Assembly: GCF_015356825.1 (NCBI RefSeq)
Contig: NZ_JAACYW010000041.1
Location: 1-57,829 of the forward strand
DNA from: Catenulispora rubra
Lineage (GTDB): Bacteria; Actinomycetota; Actinomycetes; Streptomycetales; Catenulisporaceae
Length of the DNA stretch: 57,829 bases
Direction: 5' to 3'
The position numbers and the translations under genes are program-made. This document shows, in pieces, positions 8,980 through 18,037 of this stretch. Under the pieces are notes generated by a model that was given only the letters and a program-made list of their open reading frames with translations, did not search any database and was not told the origin of the DNA. Position 1 is the first letter of the stretch, and each line of letters starts with the position of its first letter.

Positions 8980-9782
8980 GCGGACACCTCGCTGCGGGCG
9001 GAGAGCACGGCCTCGGCGAACCCCAGACGCGCCTTTACGAACTCGGTGTAGAGGACGCCCCGGTCCCCGGTGATATTGAACAAGCGGACCCCGTCGGCCA
9101 GCATCGTCGGCAGGTCGCAGGGCTCCCAGGCGGGGATCGCCACGTATTCAATGCCCGCGGCCTTGGCCGCAGCAGCGATGCGCTGCTGCATGCCGGCGAC
9201 ACGGTCATCATCCACCGCGCCCATCAAGCCCAGCTCCATCGAGAGATCGAAGGGGCCAGCGAGTAGGCCGAACAGGCCGGCGTCGGCTGCGATCGCCTCG
9301 ACGTTGCGCACGCCCTCCTCGTCCTCGATGAGCCCGAATACCAGAACGTCGGCGTCGGCGCGGCGAGCGTCGGCGATCCAGTCCTCCGTGATACCGCCGA
9401 CGGAGCGGGTGGAGGGGCAGGCGCCACGAGTGCCGTGCGGTGCGTAGTGCGCAGCGGCGAAGACCGCGCGCGCCTGCTCGACGGTGCGGATGTGCGGCAC
9501 CATGATCCCGGTCGCACCGGCGTCTAGCACCCGCTGGATGAAGGAGGGCGTGTGATCGGGAACGCGGACCACCGAGTCGATGCCGACCGCGTCCGCGGCA
9601 CGGATGAGGTGGTTGATGTCGGCGAGGTCCATCGTGCCGTGCTCGGCGTCGATCCAGGCGAAGTCGAGGCCCGCGTATCCGGCGATCTCCACCGACTCCG
9701 GGCTGGGCAGCTGAATCGTCGCGCCGTAGACGGCCTCACCGGCCTCGATTTTGTCACGGATCCGCCGTGGGGGTGTGCGCAT
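8976..9782 (-). CDS. HpcH/HpaI-type class II aldolase
   Basis: A 268-aa metal-dependent pyruvate-class aldolase of the HpcH/HpaI (2-dehydro-3-deoxyglucarate aldolase) family. Hallmarks are FAWIDAEHGTMDL (base His and acidic residues, about 41-53), a substrate Arg in SVVRVP, GATGIMVPHI, a metal-binding Glu in FGLIEDEEG (about 150) and an Asp in AGPFDLSMELG (about 177). The ATG at 9782 follows a perfect AAGGAGA. It is the first gene of a two-gene operon with the cyclase. It probably cleaves a 4-hydroxy-2-oxo acid to pyruvate and an aldehyde. Confidence 0.92.
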   Translation of the reverse strand: MRTPPRRIRDKIEAGEAVYGATIQLPSPESVEIAGYAGLDFAWIDAEHGTMDLADINHLIRAADAVGIDSVVRVPDHTPSFIQRVLDAGATGIMVPHIRTVEQARAVFAAAHYAPHGTRGACPSTRSVGGITEDWIADARRADADVLVFGLIEDEEGVRNVEAIAADAGLFGLLAGPFDLSMELGLMGAVDDDRVAGMQQRIAAAAKAAGIEYVAIPAWEPCDLPTMLADGVRLFNITGDRGVLYTEFVKARLGFAEAVLSARSEVSA

Positions 9783-9911
9783 CGTTTTCTCCTTCGAGTC
9801 GCGTCACTGCTTCCCCTCGACGCTACGTTGCACGGGCCCTGACAGAATCGGTCGTTCGTCAGCGGTGGTGCGCGACAAATGACGCGACTCTCGCCTCGGC
9901 GCCCCGGATCG

Positions 9912-10664
9912 CTACGACGTCGGGGCCGAGACGGACGAAGACTGAGCGGCTAGCTGGTCTCGCGTCTGCTCTGAGACGGGGGCGGTGAGCGTCGCACTGA
10001 GCATGTCGATCAGTTCTGAGACGAACAAGGGTGTGGGTGGGGCCTCGCCGGAATCGCGGTGCAGCTGGTGGCGGGCGAGGGCTTGGAGCGCGCCCGCGTA
10101 TACGAACATCAGCCTGCGGTCGGCGACCGGTTCGGGGAGGTGGCCGAGCCGGGCGTGCAGCAGGCGGTCGATTCGCAGGCCTCCGGGTATCAGGCCGGGG
10201 TCGGTCATCAGGAGCGTGTACTCGCTGAACCACCCTGATTCGCCGATGACGAGTTGGGAGATGAAACCGACGTAGCGCTCGTTCCGCTCGATGCTGTGGG
10301 CCTGGGGCTCAATCAGCGCCTCGAGCAGACCGCGTACGTCGCCGGTGCGGCCCTCGGAGTCTAGGGCGCGCAGCATCTCGGCCCGGTCCGACTCGATGCG
10401 GGTGAGCCGGTGCTCCAGGATCGCCTTGATGAGGTTCTCCTTGGAACCGAAGTGGTAGTTGACGGCTGCCGCGTTGCTCTGCCCGGCTGCGGTGCGCACC
10501 TCGTTGAGGCTCACCCCGGCGACTCCCCGCTCGGCGAACAGCGCCTCGGCCGACTCGATCAATCGAACCCGCGTGGCCTGCCCGGCCGCGTACCCGTTCG
10601 TCGCGCGTCGGGGCCCGGCCCGGCCCGCCGTGACGCGACTGTCCCGCTCCGTAGACATGCCCAA
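9912..10664 (-). CDS. TetR-family regulator divergent from arylsulfatase
   Basis: A TetR-type regulator of about 250 aa. An HTH with VSLNEVRTAAGQSNAAAVNY (about residues 50-69) and the following HFGSKENLIKAILEHR are canonical. The first start is TTG at 10664, 7 nt after AGGTGGAG; ATG at 10658 is an alternative with poorer spacing. It is transcribed away from the sulfatase at 10721 across a 56-nt gap that contains a TAATG-CATTA palindrome, so it is the likely local repressor. The C-terminus is Ser/Gln-rich. The ligand is unknown. Confidence 0.9.
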   Translation of the reverse strand: MGMSTERDSRVTAGRAGPRRATNGYAAGQATRVRLIESAEALFAERGVAGVSLNEVRTAAGQSNAAAVNYHFGSKENLIKAILEHRLTRIESDRAEMLRALDSEGRTGDVRGLLEALIEPQAHSIERNERYVGFISQLVIGESGWFSEYTLLMTDPGLIPGGLRIDRLLHARLGHLPEPVADRRLMFVYAGALQALARHQLHRDSGEAPPTPLFVSELIDMLSATLTAPVSEQTRDQLAAQSSSVSAPTS

Positions 10665-10694
10665 CAGCGTACTCCACCTGCCCGTTTGCCAAAA

Positions 10695-10710
10695 TAATGA
10701 GGTTCCATTA
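10695..10710. promoter_or_regulatory. Palindromic operator between TetR and sulfatase genes
   Basis: TAATGAGGTTCCATTA has 5-bp arms (TAATG/CATTA) around 6 nt. It sits in an AT-rich stretch between two divergent start codons, 10 nt upstream of the sulfatase ATG. This is the typical place for a TetR operator. Confidence 0.6.
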
Positions 10711-10720
10711 ATTTTGCTTT

Positions 10721-12940
10721 ATGAACACCGACCGCCGCGCGCCGCAGAACGCGCCCAATGTCGTCGTGATCCTGCTCGACGATCTGGGGTTCGCCCAGTT
10801 CGGCAGCTACGGATCCGATATCGCCACTCCCGCCGTCGACCGCCTCGCCGCTGGCGGCCTTCGCTACACACGCCACCACGTCACTGCGCTGTGCTCGCCG
10901 ACGCGCGCGGCCCTGCTGACCGGACGCAACCACCACGCGGTCGGCATGGGCTTCCTCGCCGACCTGCCGACCTCGATCCCCGGCTATACGGCGCGGATCC
11001 CTAGTTCCGCCCCCTCCCTGCCGCGCCTGCTGCGCGAGGCCGGATGGAACACGATGGCGGTTGGCAAGTGGCACCTGGTTCCGCGCGGCGAACGCACCAG
11101 TGCCGGGCCCTTCGACCGCTGGCCGTTGGGTATGGGCTTCGAGCGGTACTACGGCTTCCTGCAGGGCGAGACGAACCACTGGGCACCGCACCTCGTCCAG
11201 GACAACGCCTACATCGACCAGCCCGCCAGCCCCGAGCAGGGCTACCACCTCACCGAAGACCTCGCCGACCAGGCCATCCGTATGGTGACCAACCAGCAGG
11301 AGTCAGCACCGGGTAAGCCGTTCTTCCTCTACTTCGCCACCGGCGCGATGCATGCCCCGCACCACGTCGAGCGCTCCTGGGCGGACTCCTACCAGGGCAA
11401 GTTCGACAAAGGCTGGGATCGCTGGCGCGAGCAGGCGTTCGCCCGCCAAGTGGCTGACGGCGTCGTACCTAGTGGAGCCACGCTGACCGAGCGCCCGTCC
11501 TGGGTTCCGGCGTGGGACGAGCTCAGCAGGGACGAACGACGCGTCTACGCGCGAATGCACGAGGTGTATGCAGGCTTCTTGAGTCATACCGATGCACAGA
11601 TCGGCCGCGTTGCCTCCGCACTCGACACCCTGGGCGTGCTCGAGAACACGCTGATCTTCGTGATGTCTGACAACGGAGCCAGCGCCGAGGGTGGGGTCTC
11701 CGGCACCAGCAACGAGCACCGGTTCACCCACCGTATCCGCGACGAGATCTCCGAGAACCTCGAGCGTCTCGAGGACTGGGGCGGGGTGTCCGGCTATCCG
11801 CACTACGCCTGGGGCTGGGCCTGGGCGGGCAACACGCCTTTCCGGCTCTGGAAGCGCTACACGTGGCTCGGCGGCACCCGCGTCCCGATGATCGTGCACT
11901 GGCCGCAGGGCGTCGGCGAGACCGGTGGCGTACGCAGCCAACTCACCCACGCGATCGACGTGCTGCCCACCATCCTCGACGCCTGCGGCATTCCGCTGCC
12001 CGAACCCACTGGTGAACACGACACGGTACATGGCGCCACCATGCTGCCCACCTTCACCGACCCTCAGGCCCCTGACCCCCGCTCCAGCCAATACTTCGAG
12101 ATGCTCGGCTCGCGCTCGATCATCGCTGACGGCTGGAAGGCGACCACCGACCACGTCTCCGCCGGCATAGCCGACGAGGAACTGCTGATGAAGGGCAGCC
12201 GCGACTTCGCCACCGACCGCTGGTCGCTGTTCCAGCTCGACGACGACTTCTCCGAGGCCCACGACGTCGCCGACCAACACCCCGATGTGGTCCGCCACCT
12301 CGAGCAGCAATGGTTCGCCGAAGCCGGCCGATACGACGTACTACCCCTGGCCGACTCGCTGATCCAACGCGTGAGCGTGATCGTGCCGCCCGCCTACGCA
12401 CCCAAAGCTGACACCGTCTACTACCCGGCAGGCGGCCCGGTACCCGATGAAGCATTGCCCAGCTTGTTCGGTGGCGGAAAAATCCTCGCCAAGATCGACG
12501 TTCCCGACGCTACGGCCCGCGGCGTACTGTTCGAAGTCGGCGACTGGACCAGCGGGCTCGCCGCATACGTCCTCGACGGCACGCTCGTCATCGCGCTTGC
12601 CACACCCGGCGGCGCCATCCGCGTGAGCGCCCAAGAACCTCTCAACCCGGGCCAGCACACCGTCGGCTGCGTGCTGCGGCCCCGCAACGACGGAGTGCAG
12701 ATCGACGCCGTCATCGACGACATCGTGGTCGCAACCGACCGCGGAGCGCACTCACTGCCGTTCACCTGGCAGCACGGCGGAACCGCGCTCTCCCTCGGCT
12801 ACGCCCGCGGGCTCCCGGTCAGCGAGGACTACGACTCGCCATTCCCCTGGACCGGAACCCTCCATCAAGTCCGCATCGCCGCCGGAAATCAAACACCACC
12901 CGAATCCGACCAGATCAAACTCGCCCTCCACACGGACTAA
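10721..12940 (+). CDS. Type I arylsulfatase
   Basis: A 739-aa formylglycine-dependent sulfatase. The N-terminus NVVVILLDDLGFAQFGSYG carries the metal-binding Asp pair. The sulfatase signature CSPTRAALLTGR (Cys about 57) gives the Cys modified to formylglycine, and VGKWHL and a later FVMSDNGAS (metal Asp/Asn) complete the site. A C-terminal beta-rich region of about 180 residues resembles that of large actinobacterial and PAS-type arylsulfatases. There is no signal peptide, so it is probably cytoplasmic. The ATG at 10721 lies 10 nt after the palindrome, so binding there would block transcription. The substrate is unknown; it releases inorganic sulfate from sulfate esters. Confidence 0.93.
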   Translation: MNTDRRAPQNAPNVVVILLDDLGFAQFGSYGSDIATPAVDRLAAGGLRYTRHHVTALCSPTRAALLTGRNHHAVGMGFLADLPTSIPGYTARIPSSAPSLPRLLREAGWNTMAVGKWHLVPRGERTSAGPFDRWPLGMGFERYYGFLQGETNHWAPHLVQDNAYIDQPASPEQGYHLTEDLADQAIRMVTNQQESAPGKPFFLYFATGAMHAPHHVERSWADSYQGKFDKGWDRWREQAFARQVADGVVPSGATLTERPSWVPAWDELSRDERRVYARMHEVYAGFLSHTDAQIGRVASALDTLGVLENTLIFVMSDNGASAEGGVSGTSNEHRFTHRIRDEISENLERLEDWGGVSGYPHYAWGWAWAGNTPFRLWKRYTWLGGTRVPMIVHWPQGVGETGGVRSQLTHAIDVLPTILDACGIPLPEPTGEHDTVHGATMLPTFTDPQAPDPRSSQYFEMLGSRSIIADGWKATTDHVSAGIADEELLMKGSRDFATDRWSLFQLDDDFSEAHDVADQHPDVVRHLEQQWFAEAGRYDVLPLADSLIQRVSVIVPPAYAPKADTVYYPAGGPVPDEALPSLFGGGKILAKIDVPDATARGVLFEVGDWTSGLAAYVLDGTLVIALATPGGAIRVSAQEPLNPGQHTVGCVLRPRNDGVQIDAVIDDIVVATDRGAHSLPFTWQHGGTALSLGYARGLPVSEDYDSPFPWTGTLHQVRIAAGNQTPPESDQIKLALHTD

Positions 12941-12980
12941 CCAACCTACCGACTACCCGGTCCAACAACGGAGAACCACC

Positions 12981-13433
12981 ATGTCACCAGAATCACAGCC
13001 CGAGGGGACAACGCACACCACCGCCGTCACCACACGGATCCGCCTCCGCTACCTGACTGCCGGGACCGCCATCGGCGCCATCTGGTCTCTACACACCGGA
13101 TCGCTCTGGACCCACGCCCTACGACTGGCCATCGTCGTACTGATCGCGCCGCCTCTGATCCATCTCGCGCGCAAACGTCACACCACCAACGGCGCAAAGA
13201 AACCCGCAGAACAGCTATCGATCCTCCGCCTCGCCGCGGCGAAAATCGCCCTACTCGGCGCGGCAATCCTCGGAACCTGGCTGCTCGCTCGAACGACACC
13301 ACATGCCGAGCTCATCATCGGCATCGCCATGCTCCTCATCGTCGCCAGCCTCGGACCGATCCTGCACCCCTACCTCCTCCAACCCACGGCATCGGCGCCA
13401 CACAACGAACGAACCCCGGTCCGGCAGCCCTGA
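12981..13433 (+). CDS. Small integral membrane protein, function unknown
   Basis: A 150-aa protein with ATG at 12981 behind GGAGAACC, 40 nt after the sulfatase stop, so probably cotranscribed. It has about four hydrophobic segments (about residues 26-42, 46-63, 82-103 and 108-131) separated by short basic loops, and a polar N-terminus. The family is not recognised. Context suggests a role linked to the sulfatase, for example transport of a product, but nothing in the sequence proves it. Confidence 0.7.
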   Translation: MSPESQPEGTTHTTAVTTRIRLRYLTAGTAIGAIWSLHTGSLWTHALRLAIVVLIAPPLIHLARKRHTTNGAKKPAEQLSILRLAAAKIALLGAAILGTWLLARTTPHAELIIGIAMLLIVASLGPILHPYLLQPTASAPHNERTPVRQP

Positions 13434-13587
13434 ACACACCAATCGGTCAGCAACGACGGGCGACTCCTAGGGCGACCAGGCAATGGTGAAGCGCCAGGTT
13501 CCGACACTCCGAGCACGCCGAGGCCGCCTGCTCGGGGCACGGTGGCATCGACGTCGTGGGGCGCTACTCCAGGTTCAGGGCTCTGAG

Positions 13588-13862
13588 TCACCAACCGTTA
13601 GCCGTCGGATCGCCCGATAGCTCGGCGCTGAAGGCGAGGTCCGCCTCGACCATGACCTCCACCAGCTGCTCGAAGACGACGCCGGGTCGCCATCGCAGAT
13701 CTTCCAGCGCCCGCTTCGGATCGGAGCACGACAGGTCGACCTCCGCCGGCCGCTCGAACACCGGCTCCTGCACCACATGATCACGCCAGTCCAGACCACA
13801 GTGGTCGAAGGCGCGCTCCACGAAGTCCCGCACCGAACGCATCTCCCCGGCGCCGAACACTG
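13588..13862 (-). pseudogene. gmd: 3' fragment of GDP-mannose 4,6-dehydratase
   Basis: About 90 residues matching the C-terminus of GDP-mannose 4,6-dehydratase (GDP-fucose/rhamnose pathway): GAGEMRSVRDFVERAF, LDWRDHV, RPAEVDLSCSDPKRA and a LRWRPGVVFEQLVEVMV ending. The upstream end is cut at about 13862, where the frame changes to an IS3-type transposase. The N-terminal Rossmann part is absent, so this is a dead remnant created by insertion or deletion at the IS element. Confidence 0.8.
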
Positions 13863-14760
13863 GCGAAGAAGCTTTCCGCGGCAGCGTTGTCAAAGCACGA
13901 ACCCACTCGGCCCATGCTCCTGCGTATTCCCTGCTCGCGACACCAGCCGGCGACCGGCGTCGAGATGTATTCGCTGCCCCAGTCGCGGTGGAAGATGACG
14001 CCGCGGACGGCACCGGGCCCGCCGCGGGCCGCGACGGCGGCGGAAAGCGCGTCCTTCACGAGTCGGCGCGGTGGTGGTCGGCGATCGACCATCCGATCAG
14101 GCAGCCGCTGAACAGGTCGATCACCATAACCATGTAGATGAGCCCTGTCTCGACCGCGGGTACGCAGGTGATGTCGCCACACCCCTTGACGCCCCGGGGC
14201 CTCGGCACCGAAGTCACGTCCGAGCAGGCCGGGAGCTGCCGCCGCGGTCATGTCCTGCCTGGTTTTGGACCTGCGGCGGCGCTCGCGCCGCCTATGCATG
14301 CCCGCATCGCACATGAGCCGGGCGACCTTCTTGTGGTTGGTCCGCTCCGGCTCGGCGCCGTCGGCGCCCTCAGCCAGGTCCGGCGCGACCCCTCGGCGCC
14401 GTAGGTGCACCTGGAGTCCAGGTGGATCCTCACCGATCCGGCCGGTCAGCGTCGCGTCGGCGGACGCCTTCGCCGCCCGGGCGGGCTCGGCGGCCCGCCA
14501 GGCGTAGAAGCCGCCGCGCTCGACGCCCGCAACCCGGCACAAGCTGGCGATGACTCCGGCGAAGAGTAGGTAGAGACGAATCGGTAGCGGCCGCTCAGCG
14601 ATTCGTCTCGCGTGCAAAAAACCGGGTGGCCTTGCGCAGGATCTCCTTCTCCTCCTCCAGCACCCGCACCCGGCGGCGCAACGCCGCCAACTCGGCCCGC
14701 TCGGCGTCATCCAGCCCACCCGCCGCAGGCGGCCGAAACTCCTGCAGCCGGTTCGGCCGT
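13863..14760 (-). mobile_element. Degenerate IS3-family insertion sequence (OrfA/OrfB remnants)
   Basis: Minus-strand remains of an IS3-type element. The C-terminal half of OrfA ([15 protein letters not shown], then [20 protein letters not shown]) is at about 14598-14722 and ends in a TGA. A TTTTTT run just before the end could be the frameshift site. OrfB begins near 14600 ([14 protein letters not shown], then GVERGGFYAWR) and continues through several frame changes. It retains the DDE pieces HRDWGSEY and GRVGSCFDNAAAESFFA. OrfB stops at about 13863, where gmd sequence begins, and OrfA lacks its HTH start. No terminal inverted repeats were seen. The element is inactive. Confidence 0.8.
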
Positions 14761-15084
14761 TCTCATGAACGCGAGTTATGAGCGTCGGGGTCATACCTCG
14801 CTGGAAGCGGCGGTCTCAGGGCTGCCAGGCGAATCGACCCCGATAACCCGCCCCGGCCGCCGCCGCAGCTTTTGCCGCGTCGCTCGACGATGGATCCGGT
14901 TCATGAAGACAACATCACGTCCGTGGCGGTGGACGACGGCCGCCACGACTCACACCCGATCAGCAACCAGTCCCGGTCGCGAACGGCGACCTCGGGTCTA
15001 CTGGCGCCAAAGCCTCGAACATGACCACCGTGGCAACCACATGACCACCACCAGAAACAGTACGACTTGCGGCCTTACGCGAAT
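14761..15084. other. Non-coding or decayed stretch
   Basis: No ORF with coding character, RNA gene or convincing hairpin was seen between the IS3 remnant and the MpaB-like gene. Composition is less GC-biased in places, consistent with decayed flanking sequence. Confidence 0.4.
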
Positions 15085-16191
15085 TCAACTCGCTTCATCT
15101 GAACCCCGCTCCCGGAGAACCTGCCGGTGAAGTTCCCGCGCACTGTCGATGAGGGTTACGCCGTCCGGCCCCCACATCATCCGCATCATGCGGCGATCGT
15201 TCTCGGGCTGCTGCGACTCGCGGATCAGGTCCCGGGAGTCCTCGAGCGCCTGGGCTGCGGCCGCGCGCTGCGACTCGTCGAGGCCTGCCTTGATCTGGAG
15301 GCACTTCGGGAAGGTCGCGAGGATCTGGGTCGAGAATTGCTGGAACACCTCCATCAGCACGTCGGCAGCGAGGTGCTGTGTTGGGTGCCAGTTTCGCTCG
15401 ATGCACTTGGCTGTGGTCTCGTGCATGTCCTCTCCGGTCTTTGGAAAGACATTGATCGTGTCGCTGCGGCCGAAGAGGTCCCAGTACGTGTCGTAGAGCG
15501 CATCAAGTTCAGCCATCGACTTCGGGATCTCATCTTCACGGGCGCCCACCAGGCGAAGGTACGGGGCCATCTCGCGAACGTACTGGTCGCGCTGCGCGTC
15601 GGTCAGCGGTCGGGGGCCGTCGTCGCCGTGATAGGCGAAACGCTCGTACATCCACAGGATCGCGTGCAGCTCCGTGATGGCCGCCCACATCGCGTCGCGC
15701 GGCTCACTCGCGGCATAGCCACCGAGCTCCGGGCTGCCGACATCGATGATGTCGCCTTTGACGTGCTGATGGATGTTGTGAAGGTGGCCGGCCATCCGCG
15801 TCGCCGTGGCCGTGTCACCAAGCCACATGGGCGCGTGCATCCCGGAGTTGCGCTGAGCGCGGTCGAAGGCGTCGAAGATGGTGTAGGTGCCCGCGCGGGC
15901 CTTGCGAGAGATCGGGTCCTCGTCGCGGATGCCCGCAGCGATCGGCTTGTACAGCATCTGCAGGGTCGCCTGCGCGACGGTCTCGAAGACGATGGTCGCG
16001 GGATGAAGCAGTACTTCCCAGATGATGCTGCCCGGAGCGAAGATCCCGTAGTCGGGAGTCCCGTCGTCCTTCATCGACTTCCCGGCGGGGATAGGTTCGC
16101 CGAATCGCCGCCATCTCCGTTCTGTCCCGAGCAGACGCTCTTCGGTCACGATTTTGTCTAGCTCGGGCAGTGCCTCGGCGTTGGTGCTCAT
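15085..16191 (-). CDS. MpaB/DUF2236-family oxygenase-like protein
   Basis: A 368-aa protein of the DUF2236/MpaB type (related to latex-clearing protein and fungal MpaB). It shows the typical WEVLLHPATIVFETV block near residue 55, then GDTATATRMAGHLHNIHQHV, a histidine-rich helix, and AAITELHAILWMYERF. The frame is open for 45 further residues upstream, but those encode the C-terminus of an alpha/beta hydrolase (LDVLPGTSYGSGTFRHVKVV), so ATG at 16191 is chosen; only a weak AGAAAG precedes it. It is probably a heme oxygenase acting on a lipid or aromatic substrate. The family assignment is firmer than the reaction. Confidence 0.82.
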   Translation of the reverse strand: MSTNAEALPELDKIVTEERLLGTERRWRRFGEPIPAGKSMKDDGTPDYGIFAPGSIIWEVLLHPATIVFETVAQATLQMLYKPIAAGIRDEDPISRKARAGTYTIFDAFDRAQRNSGMHAPMWLGDTATATRMAGHLHNIHQHVKGDIIDVGSPELGGYAASEPRDAMWAAITELHAILWMYERFAYHGDDGPRPLTDAQRDQYVREMAPYLRLVGAREDEIPKSMAELDALYDTYWDLFGRSDTINVFPKTGEDMHETTAKCIERNWHPTQHLAADVLMEVFQQFSTQILATFPKCLQIKAGLDESQRAAAAQALEDSRDLIRESQQPENDRRMMRMMWGPDGVTLIDSARELHRQVLRERGSDEAS

Positions 16192-16193
16192 AA

Positions 16194-16820
16194 TTAGACT
16201 TTCTGGTCGGGCGGTTGATTGGTTCTTGTCTGAGGGATTGCGCGTTTTCGTGGCGCGCTGGACGACCTTGACGTGGCGGAACGTCCCGGAGCCGTAGGAC
16301 GTCCCCGGGAGGACATCCAGCTCCACTTAAACCCGGCCGCGAGCAGGGCCTTGGCGTTGGCGATCTCCTTGTCGCGCATCGGATCGAATTTCATGCGGTG
16401 ATGTAGGCCGGCGGCAGGCGGGGCAGTACCGTCGCGCATGCCGGGGCGGCCAGGCACGGCACCTCGGGCGCGAGGCGGTAGCCGACCGACACGATGACGA
16501 CGCCGAGTTCGCGGGCCAGCGCGGCACTCGCGGCATAGCTGGTGTCGAGATCGCCGAGCGTGAACCCGCCATCGTCGACGTCGAAAAGCGGTACCCGCGC
16601 CTTCACCCGATCCGGGTAAACGCCCGTACTCGGACGCCGGGCGCTCCCCGCGGCACGGCACCAGTTCGTCGCAGGTTGTCACCCCGAATGTGTCCAGACC
16701 CGCCGCCGTCGCGGCGACCAGCTGCTTGAAGCCGGCGCGCGCTGTGGCCAGATCCCGGTAGCCGCTCGCGCGGCACCGCCGGGGCGCAGTGACGATTTCC
16801 GGGTCGAGTGCATACCTCAT
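16194..16820 (-). pseudogene. Frameshifted alpha/beta hydrolase (hormone-sensitive-lipase type)
   Basis: Pieces of one HSL-type hydrolase appear in three frames. The N-terminus MRYALDPEIVTAPRR starts at ATG 16820. The oxyanion region appears as DDGGFTLGDLDTSYAASA (expected HGGGF) followed by VVIVSVGYRLAPE. Then comes a large deletion that removes the GDSAG nucleophile elbow, PPAYI, FDPMRD, and a final LDVLPGTSYGSGTFRHV. At least two frameshifts and the missing nucleophile region make it non-functional. The last frame runs without a stop into the MpaB-like gene. Confidence 0.82.
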
Positions 16821-16910
16821 ATGCCTACTGCCCTACTCGAAGCGATCAGTTTTCCTGGACCAGGAGGATGGAACCGACGACATCCGATGCTTGCCATCAA
16901 TCGGCTGCCG

Positions 16911-16940
16911 GTCAATAGAGGAACCGACGGTTTCCAAAAT
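16911..16940. promoter_or_regulatory. Palindromic motif, candidate operator (copy 2)
   Basis: GTCAATAG-AGGAACCG-ACGGTTTCC-AAAAT lies 91-120 nt upstream of the hydrolase pseudogene start. It matches 5840-5870 at about 25 of 30 positions. A degraded half copy (GGAACCGACGACATCC) is at about 16870. Confidence 0.5.
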
Positions 16941-17025
16941 TGTTACCCAGGTGAGACAGCATGGCGGTCAGCGTCCGGGCTCGGCGCCAAGCCGCCGAGC
17001 TGAAGCGAAGTCGCCGAGCCCCACG

Positions 17026-17406
17026 TCAGGCGAGGTCGACTTTCCGTCCGTCCTTCCAGACCTCGCTGACGAGCCTGGCCAGGTCGTCGATGTCGGTGAC
17101 ATCGCCATCCACCAGAACGAGGTCCGTGCGGTCGCCATCGTCGATCCGGCCGACTTCCCCACCGAGACCAAGCAGTTCAGCGGCGCTGGCGGTCGCGGTC
17201 ACGAGTGACCGGGCCGGGGTCAGGCCGGCGTCGACCATGAGGGCGAGTTCCGTCAGGTTGGAACCCTGCGGAGCCGGGCCGACATCGGCGCCCATGGCGA
17301 TCTTCACGCCGACCGCGATGGCCTGGCGCACCGATTCCTTGTGGATCTCGTTGACCTCGCGCAGCTTGCGGACCACCGGCTCGGACCTGATGCCAACCTG
17401 TACCAC
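17026..17406 (-). pseudogene. C-terminal fragment of an imidazolonepropionase-like amidohydrolase
   Basis: About 126 residues that match the C-terminal part of metal-dependent amidohydrolases: a helix (VRKLREVNEIHKESVRQA), the GVKIAMGADVG strand carrying a metal-ligand Asp, LTPARSLVTATASAAELLGL and the closing beta-domain VGRIDDGDRTDLVLVDGDV. The N-terminal two thirds, with the HxH metal motif, are missing. Upstream of 17406 the sequence turns into short GGTCCAGG repeats, so the gene was cut by the accessory DNA that starts here. Confidence 0.75.
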
Positions 17407-17429
17407 CCGCTGACGGCGACTGCCAGGAA

Positions 17430-17800
17430 CTCCCCCTGGACCGCCCCTGGACCAAAATCGCTACGAATCCGGCGGCAGAAATCCGTGTGATCTCGATGGT
17501 CCAGGTGGTCCAAGGAGATGGTCCAGGAGGTCCAGGCCCTTGCTCGGGACTCGTCCCCCGAAGCATCGCCCTGACCTGCATCAACATACCTAGATCGCCG
17601 AATAACGCGACTGGACCCATCAGCTCCGCGGCCTTAAGCCGGCTGCAAGTTCCATCCGACTGCGATGAGGAATTTCACGTATTAGCTCAGCCGTGGATCA
17701 AGGCTTGTAGCTCGAGTCCAGCGGATTTTCGACCCACAGAATCGGGGTCCTGCTGCCCACCCTGATTGATGGTCCAGGGTGTGGTCCAGGGAGTGACCAC
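17430..17800. repeat. Cluster of GGTCCAGG-type repeats, candidate recombinase binding region
   Basis: No gene was seen. GGTCCA/TGGACC words recur at about 17433, 17446, 17498, 17507, 17519, 17529, 17771 and 17785 in both orientations. A 14-nt word, CCAGCGGATTTTCG, at 17718-17731 recurs exactly at 35291-35304 and, in variant form, beside the integrase at 32984. The cluster lies just upstream of a relic recombinase gene and at the break point of the amidohydrolase. A role as attachment or arm sites is inferred. Confidence 0.5.
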
Positions 17801-18037
17801 AAACACCTGGCTTGACCTACCCAAGGAGCTAGTCGGGCCGCGAACCCCTCCGGCTCTGCATTCTGCTATGCCAATCGGACCGCCGACCTTGCGGGCTCTG
17901 TCCCTGTCGTGAGCGGACCTCCGAACTGTTCACCGACCACGGTTCACACGGCCCGCGCACTCGCCCGCCCCAATCAACCTCGCCGAACTCCGGCCGGTCC
18001 GAGCCAGGATCACCCCCGAGCAGTGAACCGGCGCATC

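Noticed and set aside
17490..17540. CRISPR-like array from closely spaced GGTCCAGG words
   Set aside because: The repeated unit is only 6-8 nt with irregular spacing. There are no spacers of constant length and no cas genes in the window.
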